Source of the DNA: Schizochytrium sp. CCTCC M209059
Taxonomy: Eukaryota; Sar; Bigyra; Thraustochytrida; Thraustochytriidae
NCBI GenBank assembly: GCA_000818945.1
Contig: KN805376.1
Span: 171,073 to 235,072, forward strand
Direction of reading: 5' to 3'
Length of the DNA: 64,000 bases
In this document: in pieces, positions 1-9,856 of the stretch
How positions within the stretch are numbered: the first letter of the stretch is position 1
Layout: each line of letters starts with the position of its first letter
Notes under the pieces: model-generated
Databases searched by the model: none
The model's input: the letters and a program-made list of their open reading frames with translations, nothing else
Told to the model about the DNA's origin: nothing
Program-made: the position numbers and the translations under genes

Positions 1-2
1 CG

Positions 3-218
3 GGCCGCGGCGGCCGCGGCGGCAGCGGCGAAGACGCTTCCTCGAGCGCGCTCTTTGTGCCGTCCAAGGGCACGTCACCGGCCTCCTCGGGGACGTCGAC
101 GCGCCGCGGCCGCGAGGGAGAGGGAGCGGCTCTGCGACCAAGGCCGAGGGCCGCGCGGGCGGGCGCTGACGCTGTCGGTCCTGACCCGCCCGAGTCTGCA
201 TCCCCGGTGTCCCGTTGA
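3..218 (+). CDS. Possible C-terminal end of a gene entering from the left (partial, doubtful)
   Basis: The frame beginning at base 3 is open from the window edge to a TGA at 216-218. The predicted tail is rich in Gly, Ser, Ala, Pro and Arg, with no recognisable domain. It looks like a disordered C-terminus, but GC-rich DNA often leaves chance frames open. If real, the upstream gene ends only about 60 bases before the CDK20-like start codon. I see nothing else coding in the first 280 bases. Confidence 0.2.
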   Translation, partial: GRGGRGGSGEDASSSALFVPSKGTSPASSGTSTRRGREGEGAALRPRPRAARAGADAVGPDPPESASPVSR

Positions 219-281
219 TCGATCGACCGGCGGTGGAAACGGTAGCGAGATAGACTTTGGTGGTGGTAGAAAGAACGGACG

Positions 282-1325
282 ATGGAGGCCTACCGTCTGG
301 GCGGGGCGCTCGGCGGCGGCACCTTTGGGAGCGTTTTTTCCGCGCGACGCAAGGCTTGCAAAGCTCACGAGGCGGCGGATGGAAAATGCGAGGAACGCGA
401 GGTCGCGCTCAAAAAGGTCGCGCTCAGCAGCACAAAGTGGGTCCCGTCGGCCGCGCTCAGAGAGGTTCTCAGCCTTCGGCTAACAGACGGACACCCGAAT
501 GTCGTGCGCCTTCTCGATGTCTTCGCGCATGGCCTTAGCCTGTGTTTAGTTATGGAGCTTGCGCACATTGACATGGACGTCTTCCTTGAGACAAATGCTC
601 CCCGCGGCAATCGCAACAACAACAACAATGTCATCAATTTGAGCTTTGAACGCCAGGAACCCGTGTGGGACGAGGCCATGGCAAAGTACCTGGGCAGAGA
701 GATTCTTCAAGGCGTCGCGCATCTCCACAGCTGTGGAATTATGCACCGCGACCTGAAACCAGGCAATGTGCTCATGTGGAAAGATGGTCGCGTCAAGCTT
801 GGTGATTTTGGCCTCGCTCGCAGCTTTCGATACGAGGATGGCCGTACTCTTAGCCATCAAATCATGACTCGCTGGTTTAGAGCCCCTGAGATCCTCTTTG
901 GATCGCGTCGTTACGACGCCACAGTAGATGTCTGGGCAATTGGAGTCATTTTGGGCACATTTTTAAATGCTTGCGAGACCCTCTTTCCCGGTGACAACGA
1001 CATTGACCAAATTTCGCGCGTGGCTCACCTTCTCGGCTCGCACCCGTGGACAGCCGAGGCAAACGCCGATTTTGTTCCCGACGTGGGCAAACTCGTTTTT
1101 CCCGACACGGACCGGATTTTGCTCACGGCGCTTGCCAAGCGATGCCCGCAAGCCTCGTCAGACTATCTGCGCCTAGTCGACACAATGTTGCAATACGTCG
1201 ACCGCCCAACCGCCCAGGACTGTCTGCACCATGAGGTCTTCACGACAGATCCACTGCCGCACTTTAGTCTGGATGTCATGCATTGGCCTTCGTCATCGCA
1301 TCCTCAGAATCTCAAGCACAGCTAG
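282..1325 (+). CDS. CDK20: CDK20/CCRK-like cyclin-dependent kinase
   Basis: This is a 347-residue serine/threonine kinase filling nearly one whole kinase domain. Visible elements are the glycine-rich loop (residues 7-18), the ATP-binding Lys44 in VALKKV, the helix-C motif ALRE (58-61), HRDLKPGN from 155, DFG at 175-177 and APE at 201-203. The ALKKVAL stretch, the SHQ-TRW-RAPE activation segment and the LFPG-NDI-Q block match CDK20 better than cell-cycle CDKs. In animals and algae CDK20 controls cilium length and assembly through MAK-type kinases, which fits the other flagellar genes here. The ATG at 282 is the first in frame. An Asn-rich insert lies at about 108-118. The last 14 bases overlap the end of the opposing gene. 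CDK family is certain; the CDK20 subtype is likely. Confidence 0.85.
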   Translation: MEAYRLGGALGGGTFGSVFSARRKACKAHEAADGKCEEREVALKKVALSSTKWVPSAALREVLSLRLTDGHPNVVRLLDVFAHGLSLCLVMELAHIDMDVFLETNAPRGNRNNNNNVINLSFERQEPVWDEAMAKYLGREILQGVAHLHSCGIMHRDLKPGNVLMWKDGRVKLGDFGLARSFRYEDGRTLSHQIMTRWFRAPEILFGSRRYDATVDVWAIGVILGTFLNACETLFPGDNDIDQISRVAHLLGSHPWTAEANADFVPDVGKLVFPDTDRILLTALAKRCPQASSDYLRLVDTMLQYVDRPTAQDCLHHEVFTTDPLPHFSLDVMHWPSSSHPQNLKHS

Positions 1326-3003
1326 ACGAAGCCGAACCAATGTCTGACGTGGTCTTGAGTCGCAGCAGTCGGGCGTGAGTGCTGCCTTGACCGTGTCCAC
1401 AAATGGCTTTCAACGATGGCAGACGTCGCGTTGTATGCCCTGAAAGCCCTGGACTCAGGCGGAGCAGCATGCTTTTGTCCAGCATGTCACAAAGGAGGGC
1501 GTCAACCTTGCATCGCGCCGGGTTGTACAGCTTGGATAGCTCTGTGCTACGCGCAAGCTGCTCCTGGCGGCGCAATTTCTCTCGCAAGGCAAACTCGCAG
1601 TCTTCCAGACCTGCCATTGTGTCGTCTGTTTGCATTCGTTGTTGCGACTGTTGTACTTGTTGTTTCATCGCCTTGGCTCGCTGGGTCTCATTGCAGGCTA
1701 GCTCGGCCATCGAATTGCGATACACAGAAAAGAAAAAGACATCAACAAGGACGCGTGTTGCGAACAGTGCCTTCGATGTGCGATGACGTCGGAAACTTGC
1801 CAAGAGAGCTGATTGGCATGCTGCAGCGTCCGGAAGCTCTCGTGAGGCACCAAGTCCATCCGCATCAATGTGTTTGAGCAAGATCTGCCGGAAAACGAGC
1901 ATGCATGCATGCTCAACAATGTTGAGCACGGGCCCTACCTGGATGAGCCCGCCCAAATTGGCGCGAAGGAAAAGAAGGTTGAGCTCCTTTAAAACGTTTT
2001 CGAGCTGTTCTCGATGCCGACTCAGAATCAACGTAAACGGTTCCTGGAGTTCCTCCATCATGGCTGCTGTGAGTGGGATGCGCTCCAGCACGCACGGCTT
2101 GCCGATGTCTTGATCCAATCGGAGACTGCGCGGGACAGTCAATGACATTGCTTCGGCACCATTCAGGACATCGAGGGCGGCAAAGTCTGCCTTGAGCTCA
2201 TCGACCGAGTGGAAGCGTAGATTCAGCTTTATGCCTCGAGCCCTCCGCTGCTGGCTTGTACTTGCAGTGTTTGGATCCGCGTCTGGATCGCCCGACTCCT
2301 GTGTGCCGTCCAGCAAGAGGCCCTTGTCACCCTCGTTCAGAGTCGCCTCGAGAAAGGCAATCGTTGCTTCAACATCGCCATGGTCATTGATAAGGTCATC
2401 GCTAGACCTGCTCTCGTCTCTGTTGTTGTCATGGAGAGTTTTTCCGGACCGAAGTGGTCGTTGACAGCGTCTGCCTGGAAAGTGCTGCCGCTGCGTCTTG
2501 TTGCGCGCCTCTGGGCGTCTGTAGCGTTGCACTTTTAGTTTATCAAGCATGACTTGTTCTTGGCGCGCAAGCGAGACATTTACGATGGCAAAGTCCAGCG
2601 GTGTCCCAGTCAAAGTCGAAGATGCCGCGGACGTGCTGCCGACAATCTCCTTGACATGTAACGTTTCGCCTCCTTCGGCTGCGGCAGCGGCGGCGGCTGC
2701 GTCGAGTGACTGATTCGGGAATTTAGGGGCCACGTACAAAGAGTCGTGGACCGACCCACGGGACTTCCACGCCGCCGAGACTTTGCAGTTGGTGTCAATG
2801 CCCATTTCTTTCTCCACAAGGGCAATATTTTGCGGCGTCGGCACTGCGCCAATCTCCTCCAAGTACTTGATGGGGTACTCCTTGCGCACGCCGCGTTTGA
2901 GCTCGTCCACCGCCGTGACTGGTTTCTCCTGCGCTTGTAGTGCGACCGCCACGATAAAGTGCCGCGAGGTCGACTTGAGCTCGTCGTGCATCGGGGGCGC
3001 CAT
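1312..3003 (-). CDS. Hypothetical protein, 563 residues, convergent with the CDK20-like gene
   Basis: I do not recognise this protein. The start is the first ATG (3001-3003); the frame extends 7 codons further only to a GTG. A conserved-looking N-terminal third (about residues 20-95) is followed by an Ala run, a basic low-complexity stretch and a polar acidic linker. A helix-rich C-terminal half (about 290-490) carries several charged, coiled-coil-like segments with a Gln-rich patch. There is no signal peptide and no clear membrane helix. The CDS ends inside the 3' end of the opposing kinase CDS. The upstream region carries GA and GCAA tandem repeats, as in many other promoters of this window. 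A ciliary role is conceivable from the neighbours only. Confidence 0.6.
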   Translation of the reverse strand: MAPPMHDELKSTSRHFIVAVALQAQEKPVTAVDELKRGVRKEYPIKYLEEIGAVPTPQNIALVEKEMGIDTNCKVSAAWKSRGSVHDSLYVAPKFPNQSLDAAAAAAAAEGGETLHVKEIVGSTSAASSTLTGTPLDFAIVNVSLARQEQVMLDKLKVQRYRRPEARNKTQRQHFPGRRCQRPLRSGKTLHDNNRDESRSSDDLINDHGDVEATIAFLEATLNEGDKGLLLDGTQESGDPDADPNTASTSQQRRARGIKLNLRFHSVDELKADFAALDVLNGAEAMSLTVPRSLRLDQDIGKPCVLERIPLTAAMMEELQEPFTLILSRHREQLENVLKELNLLFLRANLGGLIQVGPVLNIVEHACMLVFRQILLKHIDADGLGASRELPDAAACQSALLASFRRHRTSKALFATRVLVDVFFFSVYRNSMAELACNETQRAKAMKQQVQQSQQRMQTDDTMAGLEDCEFALREKLRRQEQLARSTELSKLYNPARCKVDALLCDMLDKSMLLRLSPGLSGHTTRRLPSLKAICGHGQGSTHARLLRLKTTSDIGSASSSCA

Positions 3004-3085
3004 CCTCTCGCACACGACCTGCACGCGGCCGCGGCCAGTCAGTCAGCTAGACTGCCAGACACTTGGGCCTGCGCGCCTTGCGCGT

Positions 3086-3124
3086 GAGAGAGAGAGAGCG
3101 AGCAAGCAAGCAAGCAAGCAAGCC
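3086..3124. repeat. GA then GCAA microsatellite in the 5' flank of the 563-residue gene
   Basis: A short GA run (about 3086-3098) is followed by about six copies of the tetramer GCAA/AGCA (3100-3123). It lies about 80-120 bases upstream of the minus-strand start codon at 3003. The rest of the 3004-3859 gap holds no credible gene, only short chance frames, an A-run at about 3468-3476, two AGGCCT palindromes at 3520-3534 and the CT tract described separately. Confidence 0.85.
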
Positions 3125-3780
3125 TCTCCGCATTTGCTTTCTGCTCCTCTCCCGAAGCCCCTGTCCCGCGCCTGCTCGCGCGCATCCTGTTCGCGCAGCT
3201 CCACTGCATCCAGCGTTGCCCGCGCCGGCCAGAGTCCATTTTTGGCTCCAAAAGAGAAAGCAAGGCCAGCTTTCTACTGTGGGCGCGCACTGTGGAATTG
3301 CTTCGTGGACTCTCTCTCTCTATTTTGTTTGCCACGCCGGCCTTGAAGTCAGGACCGGACTTACAAAGAGACTTGGTCTTATTGGTGAGCGTTCTCGCAG
3401 TAGGTGTAGCTGCGACGCGACGATGTTACTCGATTAACGGTGACCAAAAGATTAACATGGTTTGGAAAAAAAAAATTAGGCTTGCAATAATGGCTCAAGG
3501 TCCCAACTGAGGCCCGGGAAGGCCTTATAGGCCTTATTCCTCCAAATCCGCACGCATGGGAAGCACACGCTATCGATCGCCAAGGCGATTCATTCATCGA
3601 TGCAAGCACTCCAAGCAAGCTCAGAAGCGCTCTGGACGTATCAAGCAACGTTGGCCACCGCCTTACGGAGCGTCTGTATCGCTAGGCCCACCGTGGCCAC
3701 CACGTCTTGGTGGCAGTAGGTCAAACAAGGAACGAAGTTCATTCATCTAGTTCTGATGGTGTAGTACTCTTTCTTTAGTT

Positions 3781-3784
<4 letters not shown>

Positions 3785-3824
<40 letters not shown>
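3785..3824. repeat. (CT)20 dinucleotide microsatellite
   Basis: About 20 uninterrupted CT units, followed by CATC-type degenerate repeats to about 3840. It lies about 35 bases beyond the stop codon of the mastigoneme-like gene, so on that gene's strand it would read as a GA tract in the 3' flank. Confidence 0.95.
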
Positions 3825-3828
<4 letters not shown>

Positions 3829-3859
3829 CATCTCTCTATCAATTTCTCAAAACCATTAC

Positions 3860-6097
3860 CTACACTGTCTCCACGTTCTCATCTTGAGCACTTGCAAAAA
3901 TCAACATCGCACCACAGTCGCCGCGCTGGCCAACCGTAACACCGTCGCCGGAACCATCGCTCGACGAGTAACCAGGGAAGCAATCGCAAATACCCGTCGA
4001 ACGATCGCAAGTCCCCTGACCAGAGCATTCAATGAACTCCGTGGTACCCTGAACAGTTTCTTCAAACGAGATTGATCCTGTGAGCTGGGTTGTATCGGCC
4101 GTGAGCAAAGGCAAATCTCCAGGAATCTTGAAGGATAGTGTCGACACCGTTCCTGCACCTGAAGAGCAGACCGTCGAGCCGCTATCAAACGATACAGCTA
4201 CCTCATTAATCGAGTAAAGAGCCTGAAGGTAGGCTCGAAACTGAGCGACAGTAGCATCGTACGGAATATCTGCTGAAAAATCCTGTCTAAAGCTCACTTG
4301 AAATGTGCCGGCAGTGGCAATGCAAGTCATTGTCTGCACCTCGTTAACCTGGCCCGCGGTTTGAGGATTATCGCCATAGGGACATGAAAGCTTGGTACAA
4401 TCGTAACTTGCGCTAAATGAGGAAAAGTCCCAACCAAAGGGCCCATGAAAATAAGCGTCATCGCAGTAGCAGCCCTGAATTGAATTATAGTCCCAGTTGT
4501 CCTCATCCGGAACTGTTCCATATGTGACGCCTCGAAGTTCACCGTTTTCGAGCGAGAGCATGGCGAGCTGTTGCATGTTGTAGCACGTTCCATGGCCATT
4601 GCAGGTGTTACCTTCCTCGGCCCCAGGACACGCAAGCAGCTGACATGCGTTGCCTGTAAACCCGGACTTGCAGCTGCACAATCCAGTTTCACGGTCGCAA
4701 ATGCCCATATTAGAGCACTCTGCGGTTGCATGCACAGAGTTTGACGTGGTTGGCTCCGCAAACCAAGCCGGTCCGCTCGGACAGGTCAAGAGCATGCAGT
4801 TGTGGCCCGTATAGCCCGCGTTGCAAGAGCAACGATAGGTGGATGGGTCACACGTTCCTTGGCTCGCACACTCGGTAGGCGTTCCCGAGCCATTGTCAGC
4901 AAAGGGGCACGCGGTCGGGGTGGTGGTGATTTTGCCGCAGTCGTCGCGCGTGCCAGCGTTTCCCTCGCCATCTGATGCCTCAAAAAGCCCACCAGTGGAA
5001 GCGACGTTGGTGTTCTGGCACCAGCACGAGCCAAACTGTCGATTGCAGTATCCTCGCCCAGAGCATTCAGTGACTGGAGCTGTTCCATCACGAGAGGTTC
5101 CGCCTTGCGATCCAGCTGAGCCACTGGTGACCATACTGACGCTGGCGGTTCCGCCGTCGCTTGTAAGGTACGAGTCGCCAGTGACGATCATGTCGGGCAG
5201 GTCGCCAGGTAAGTTGCGAAAGGTGATTTCAGCGCTCACGCCGTCGTTATCGCATACAGTCGACCCTCCATATAGGGTAACATCAACCGAAGCGATGGCT
5301 TCAAGCGACTCGAGACTTGCCTTGAGCTCTGTGTCCGAGTCCGAATGTAGAATCTTGACGGATTGTGATCGAAAGTTGAGGTAAAAATAGCCGTCGCAAT
5401 TCGTCGGGCACGTACAATCGAGAATCTGAATTTCACTCAGATAGGCTCCGTTGATGATATCAATACCTTCTGTGCACGTTCTCAGCGAGCAGTCATATCC
5501 GGTGAATCCAGGATCGCAGACGCAGCCGTAAATTTTGTCTGCATCCCAACGCGTATACGTTGTTTCACGAAACAAGGTGGCATCGTCCTTGGTTTCTGCA
5601 GCCTCTCGGAGCGACATGCATCGTCCTCGACCCATACATACTTTGCCATTGGTCACTGGACACGAAAGCCGCTCGCATGCAATGCCTTCAAAGCCGTCTT
5701 GGCAGTCGCACTGTCCAGATGTTTCGTCGCAAACGCCCATGTTACTGCAGGCTACCTCGGCGTGTGCCACATCGTCGGCGGTGGCAAAGTCCCACCACGC
5801 AACGTCCTTTGGACACTCCCTGAACGAACAGTCTGGACCTTCGCTCGTGTTGAAGCCTTTTACACAAGTGCAATATGCTCCGTCTGTCTCGGAGAGCACG
5901 CATTGCCCATGACCAGAACACGCGTTCGAGCACGGTCTACCTTCTGCTGTCAGCGCATCTTGTGTTGCAGTCCACGTCAACGCGAGCACGGCGATGACGG
6001 CTGCGCAGCATACGCTGCGCTGGGGCGCATCGGGGCGTCGAGCTCTCCGTCTCCGCGCGCCAAGCTGCACCGGACCCTGGCTGGTCGCGGCGGTCAT
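3860..6097 (-). CDS. Secreted tandem-EGF protein of the SIG/mastigoneme (flagellar hair) type
   Basis: This is a 745-residue secreted, cysteine-rich protein. From the first ATG (6095-6097) there is an Arg-rich stretch (15-21) and a hydrophobic core (about 29-43), giving a signal peptide or anchor. An EGF-like domain follows (56-90). Two similar modules come next (about 96-360 and 440-706). Each has a CSNMG-C EGF, an N-GHG/GRGRC box, a W-D/N-I-GC-CD box, a beta-rich spacer with GST-VC, and a CSG-G-C EGF. This module order is what I know from heterokont SIG proteins (sexually induced in diatoms) and mastigoneme proteins of tripartite flagellar hairs. Location would be extracellular on the flagellum. 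The C-terminus after the last EGF is short, so a missed 3' exon is possible. Confidence 0.8.
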   Translation of the reverse strand: MTAATSQGPVQLGARRRRARRPDAPQRSVCCAAVIAVLALTWTATQDALTAEGRPCSNACSGHGQCVLSETDGAYCTCVKGFNTSEGPDCSFRECPKDVAWWDFATADDVAHAEVACSNMGVCDETSGQCDCQDGFEGIACERLSCPVTNGKVCMGRGRCMSLREAAETKDDATLFRETTYTRWDADKIYGCVCDPGFTGYDCSLRTCTEGIDIINGAYLSEIQILDCTCPTNCDGYFYLNFRSQSVKILHSDSDTELKASLESLEAIASVDVTLYGGSTVCDNDGVSAEITFRNLPGDLPDMIVTGDSYLTSDGGTASVSMVTSGSAGSQGGTSRDGTAPVTECSGRGYCNRQFGSCWCQNTNVASTGGLFEASDGEGNAGTRDDCGKITTTPTACPFADNGSGTPTECASQGTCDPSTYRCSCNAGYTGHNCMLLTCPSGPAWFAEPTTSNSVHATAECSNMGICDRETGLCSCKSGFTGNACQLLACPGAEEGNTCNGHGTCYNMQQLAMLSLENGELRGVTYGTVPDEDNWDYNSIQGCYCDDAYFHGPFGWDFSSFSASYDCTKLSCPYGDNPQTAGQVNEVQTMTCIATAGTFQVSFRQDFSADIPYDATVAQFRAYLQALYSINEVAVSFDSGSTVCSSGAGTVSTLSFKIPGDLPLLTADTTQLTGSISFEETVQGTTEFIECSGQGTCDRSTGICDCFPGYSSSDGSGDGVTVGQRGDCGAMLIFASAQDENVETV

Positions 6098-6608
6098 CGA
6101 GTCTCGGATGCTCCCGCGCGGCGCGTGCACGTTTAGGCTGAGGACGGAGCGGTGTTGTCTGCGCAAGCGCAGCAGACGCGCGACCTAGCCTGTCCGAGAG
6201 CGCTGCAGCGTGCGTCTCGCCTAGAACCTGAGTGGCAGCACTATGGTTTGGGATGGTGTAGGATGGGACGGGATGTCTTACTCTGACAAAGGAAAGGAAA
6301 AGACAAGCTTCTGAGGAGAGCAAGCGCAAACGGCTCAACGGGTTTTCGTAAGTGGTCTATTTTGCGGATCATGGCGGCCGCAAAAGCTGCAGTGCAGACA
6401 GCTAACAGATTAGTCATAGCAAGAATTGGAAAAGGATGACGGAAACACAACAACAAAATACAACTTGTCGATTCTACCTGCCTACCTAGCACGCGGCGAA
6501 CGACATATACTTGCAGGCAGGCAGTGAAGCAGGGAGGACAGGTAAATTTCGGCGGGTGGCATATCACGAATCATCATCGCGCAGAAACGAACAGACCCCA
6601 GCCCCCAC
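6098..6608. other. Intergenic, 511 bases; 5' flank of the mastigoneme-like gene
   Basis: No gene is supported here. It contains a degenerate GGATGGG-type purine stretch (about 6248-6272) and short GCAG repeats (about 6513-6524). It separates the mastigoneme-like start codon from the stop codon of the next minus-strand gene, so it must hold the promoter of the former and the 3' end of the latter. Confidence 0.6.
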
Positions 6609-9600
6609 TTAGTATTCTTCGTATTGCTCAAGCTGCTTGGGGCTCATGAACTTTTTGGCTTCGGTGAGGTCGCGAGCCACCCACCAGATCCGACCCTGGT
6701 TCGAGGCCTCGTCGCTCTCGGCCTTGAACTTCTCCATAAAGGCAGATGCCTTGGCAAAGACCTTGACCGAGCTGGCGACAGCTTCCTCGGCAGCGGCGCG
6801 AGGGGCCTCGGCGGCATGCGAGGCCTCTTCGGCCTCTTCCTGCGCGCTCTCGGCGTCCTCACGGGCTCGGACGACCTCTTCGCGAGCCTCACGCGAGGCG
6901 TCAAGGAGCTCCTGGGCAGCCTGCCGGGCGTCCTGAGCAGCCTTGCGCTGGTGCTCCGCTTCCTCGAGGGCGCTCTGTGCATCGGCGCGAGCACTCTTTT
7001 GCGCGGCAAGCTGGTCCTGTGCACGAGCACGAGCATCGACGGCGGCCTGACGCTGTTCACGCGCGTGCTCGAGGGCCTCGGTAGAAGCAGCGAGCGCAGC
7101 CTCGGCATCAACACGAGGCTGCACGGCATCGGCACGAATTTGTTCTGCGTTGGCGGCGGCCTTGAGAGCGCGCTCCTCCTGCTCGGAAACGCGTACGCGC
7201 TGGGCTTCGGCTTCATCGGCACGCGAAGTGGCAGCATCACGTTGTTCCTGGGCGAGACGGGCCTGCTCTTGTGCGGTGCCACGCTTGGCCTCGGCCTCGG
7301 CGCGCTGTGCTGCGGCTGCCTTGCGCTCCGACTCGGCGACCTGGCGAGCAGCGACGGCGTCCTTGCGCTCCTCGCTGGCCTCCTCCTTGGCAATGTTGGC
7401 TTCGATGAGAGCCGAGTGCGCAGCATCCGTAGCGGCCACGGCACGCTCGCGAGTAAGCTCGGCCTCGTCGTTCATCATTTGAGCAGCCTCGCTAGTGGCC
7501 GTGGCCGCCATGCGCGAGCTCTCGGCCGTCTGACGCGAGGTTTCGGCAAGACGAGCAGCCTTGTCGGAGGCCTCGCGCGACGCCGCCGCAGCCTTGCGGC
7601 TCTGCTGCGCGAGCGAGCGCGAATCGACAGCAAGCTTGCGCTCGGATGCAGCCTTTTTGCGCGCCTCGACGGCAGCGGCTCGCTGTTGGACGGCGTCCTC
7701 ATGGGCCTCCTCGCTGCGGCGCACGGCATCATTTGCGGCGGCGCGCTGCTCCTCGGCCGCAAGGCGTTTCTCGTCTGCGGCTTGGGCTGCCGCCGACGCC
7801 TTTTCGCGCTCGTCCTCCGCAATGCGACGCGCCTTCTCAAAAGGCGCGCGAGCGCGCTGTGCTTGTTCACGTGCGACGCGAGCCGCCTCGGTGAGCGGCG
7901 CCTGCTTTCGCAAGAGGGCTTCGTTGGTGAGTTTGGCTTGCTGCAGCGGGAGCGGGTCCTCCTGGGCTTCCAGCTGTGCGAGCATGTTGAGCGCGCGGTT
8001 CCTTTTGACGATGCCGGTAGAAGGGTCCTCCGCAGTGCTGCGGAGCTCCGCCTTGCGCTCCGCCATGGTACGCTTGGTTTCCTCGACGGCGTCGATGGCG
8101 GATTGGATTTCGTCCTCGAGGTCGCGCATAGCCTGCTCGGCGCTGACGGCTTTGGCCTCAGCCTCGGCAAAGACGGACTCCTTGGCGGCAGCGGCATTTT
8201 CCTTGGCAACAGCCCCGGCCTCGACCTTGCGTGCGGCAGCGAGCGCGTCGTTAGCCACCTTTTCAAGCTTGACCGCGGCAGTCTCCTGGCGCTTGGTTTC
8301 CTTTTTGGCCTCGGCGGCATCGGCCTCGGCCTGAATGGCCTGCTGCTCCTGTTCCACGGCGTGCGCCTCCTCGTCCACGGCACTCGCTTCGGCGGCGACG
8401 GCCTCTTCTTCCTTGGTGCGGGCCATCTCTTCGCGCTCTGCGGCCTTGGCGGCCACAGCCATGGCCTTGTCTTCGATTTCCTTGGCGGCCTGTTCGCGCT
8501 TCAGGGCCTCCTTGACAGCGGCCTCGGCCTTCTTCTTGATGCCTCGCGCCTTTACCTCGGCATCGATGGCATCCTTTTCGGCGGCTTTGGCCTCCTTCTC
8601 CTTGCTCACCGCTTCGAGACGAGCCTCCTCGGCGCGGGCCTCAGCGTCCGCTGCGGCTTGTTCATTCTGCTTGGCACGATCTTCCGCAGTTACGGCCTGG
8701 GCCTCGCCGAGCTTGGCGATCTTTTCCGCGTCGGTGGCTTCGGCCTCGCGCTCCTTGGCCTTTTGCTCCTCGTCGAGGGCGTCCTGCTGCGCCTCTTTTG
8801 CCACGCGCTCGGCCTCGGCGGCCTTGGCGGCTGCGGCTGCGGCCGCTTCGGCAGCGGCGCGACTCGCCTCGAGTGCGGCGACGGCATCTGCTTCGGATTC
8901 CTTGGCGGCTTGCTCGGCGTTTGCAGCATCCTGCTTGGCCTCTTCGCTTTCCGCCTCGGCTTGCACGGCCGCGCTCTCGCCGGCAATGGCTTCCTCTTCG
9001 AGGGTGGCGGCAATGTTTTCCTCTTCGACTGCCGCAGCCTCGGCGTCGCGGGCCTCTTGCTCACGCTGCAGGGCCTCGTCTTCCTGGGCAGCGGCTTCCT
9101 TCTCGCCCTCGGCGGCGTCTTCTTCGGCCTTGGTTGCGGCTTCCTCGGCCTCCCTGATCTGTTCCACGGCCGCGGCGGCGCGGTCTGCGGCCTCCTTGGC
9201 GGATTGCTCCTCCTGCTTGAGAAGGTCGGCCTTCCTGCTACAGTCCTCGAGAGCGGCCTTGGCCTTGTCGACATTGGCTTGGGCCTGATCAAGGCGCGCG
9301 GCGTCTGAGTCGTCGCCTTGGGGCGCGTTGGCGAGCTCCATCCAGTCCACACCAAAGGCATGGATGAGGAGCTCGATCAGGGACACGTGTTTGTTAAAGT
9401 CCAGGTCGATTTTGCGCAATACGCGCCGCATTTCGGGTACGGTCATGGTCTTGCCCACGCGTTCAAAGAAGATGTGCGCCTGCTGCTCGTTGAGCTCATG
9501 GCCCTTCTCGCCCAAGGTGTCGATCTTGATGCATTGATGGTAGTACTCCCAGACCGTCTCGCACTTGTCCGGGTTCTCTGAAAAGACGCACGACTTGTTC

Positions 9601-9749
9601 CAGAACGCGTTCAAGAAGCTAATCGCCTGCTCCATGTACGTGCGAGACCCAAGCTCCGACAGCCGCGGCAGCGCCTCCAGCTCCTCAGGCGTGCGCTTGC
9701 TCGCCTTGCTTTTCCGGATGCTGCCGCGCAGGCTCAGTCGCCGCATCAT
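6609..9749 (-). CDS. EF-hand protein with a very long Ala/Glu/Lys coiled coil
   Basis: This is a 1046-residue protein. The first ATG pair is at 9744-9749; the frame extends 60 Arg/Ser-rich codons further without an ATG-supported start. Residues 35-135 form a compact domain with a canonical EF-hand loop (D115, D117, N119, H121, S123, E126), resembling the calfumirin-type Ca2+-binding domain of amoebozoa. Residues about 150-990 are almost wholly Ala, Glu, Lys, Arg and Gln with heptad-like and 7/14-residue periodic units, predicting one continuous coiled coil. A short non-repetitive tail with two adjacent Trp ends the protein. A Ca2+-regulated structural or cytoskeletal rod is the simplest inference. 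Codon composition leaves an 894-codon frame open on the opposite strand, which I treat as a shadow. Confidence 0.75.
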   Translation of the reverse strand: MMRRLSLRGSIRKSKASKRTPEELEALPRLSELGSRTYMEQAISFLNAFWNKSCVFSENPDKCETVWEYYHQCIKIDTLGEKGHELNEQQAHIFFERVGKTMTVPEMRRVLRKIDLDFNKHVSLIELLIHAFGVDWMELANAPQGDDSDAARLDQAQANVDKAKAALEDCSRKADLLKQEEQSAKEAADRAAAAVEQIREAEEAATKAEEDAAEGEKEAAAQEDEALQREQEARDAEAAAVEEENIAATLEEEAIAGESAAVQAEAESEEAKQDAANAEQAAKESEADAVAALEASRAAAEAAAAAAAKAAEAERVAKEAQQDALDEEQKAKEREAEATDAEKIAKLGEAQAVTAEDRAKQNEQAAADAEARAEEARLEAVSKEKEAKAAEKDAIDAEVKARGIKKKAEAAVKEALKREQAAKEIEDKAMAVAAKAAEREEMARTKEEEAVAAEASAVDEEAHAVEQEQQAIQAEADAAEAKKETKRQETAAVKLEKVANDALAAARKVEAGAVAKENAAAAKESVFAEAEAKAVSAEQAMRDLEDEIQSAIDAVEETKRTMAERKAELRSTAEDPSTGIVKRNRALNMLAQLEAQEDPLPLQQAKLTNEALLRKQAPLTEAARVAREQAQRARAPFEKARRIAEDEREKASAAAQAADEKRLAAEEQRAAANDAVRRSEEAHEDAVQQRAAAVEARKKAASERKLAVDSRSLAQQSRKAAAASREASDKAARLAETSRQTAESSRMAATATSEAAQMMNDEAELTRERAVAATDAAHSALIEANIAKEEASEERKDAVAARQVAESERKAAAAQRAEAEAKRGTAQEQARLAQEQRDAATSRADEAEAQRVRVSEQEERALKAAANAEQIRADAVQPRVDAEAALAASTEALEHAREQRQAAVDARARAQDQLAAQKSARADAQSALEEAEHQRKAAQDARQAAQELLDASREAREEVVRAREDAESAQEEAEEASHAAEAPRAAAEEAVASSVKVFAKASAFMEKFKAESDEASNQGRIWWVARDLTEAKKFMSPKQLEQYEEY

Positions 9750-9856
9750 CTTTGCTTGGCTTCTGCTTCGGCTTCTGCTTCTGCTCGCGTACGTGCCTCG
9801 CTGCCTGCCGTTGCGCGGGGCGTACCGCCGCCCACGAACCGAGCGACCGCGCGAGC

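Noticed and set aside
8335..9288. A 317-codon Ser/Ala plus-strand frame in the same gene
   Set aside because: It consists almost wholly of Ser, Ala and Cys from reading GCC/GCG-rich codons in another frame; it is compositional shadow.
6624..9308. An 894-codon plus-strand frame opposite the EF-hand/coiled-coil gene
   Set aside because: It is rich in Leu and Gly only because the sense strand encodes Ala/Glu/Lys codons with G or C at the third position. It shows no domain, and the opposite strand has a clear EF-hand.
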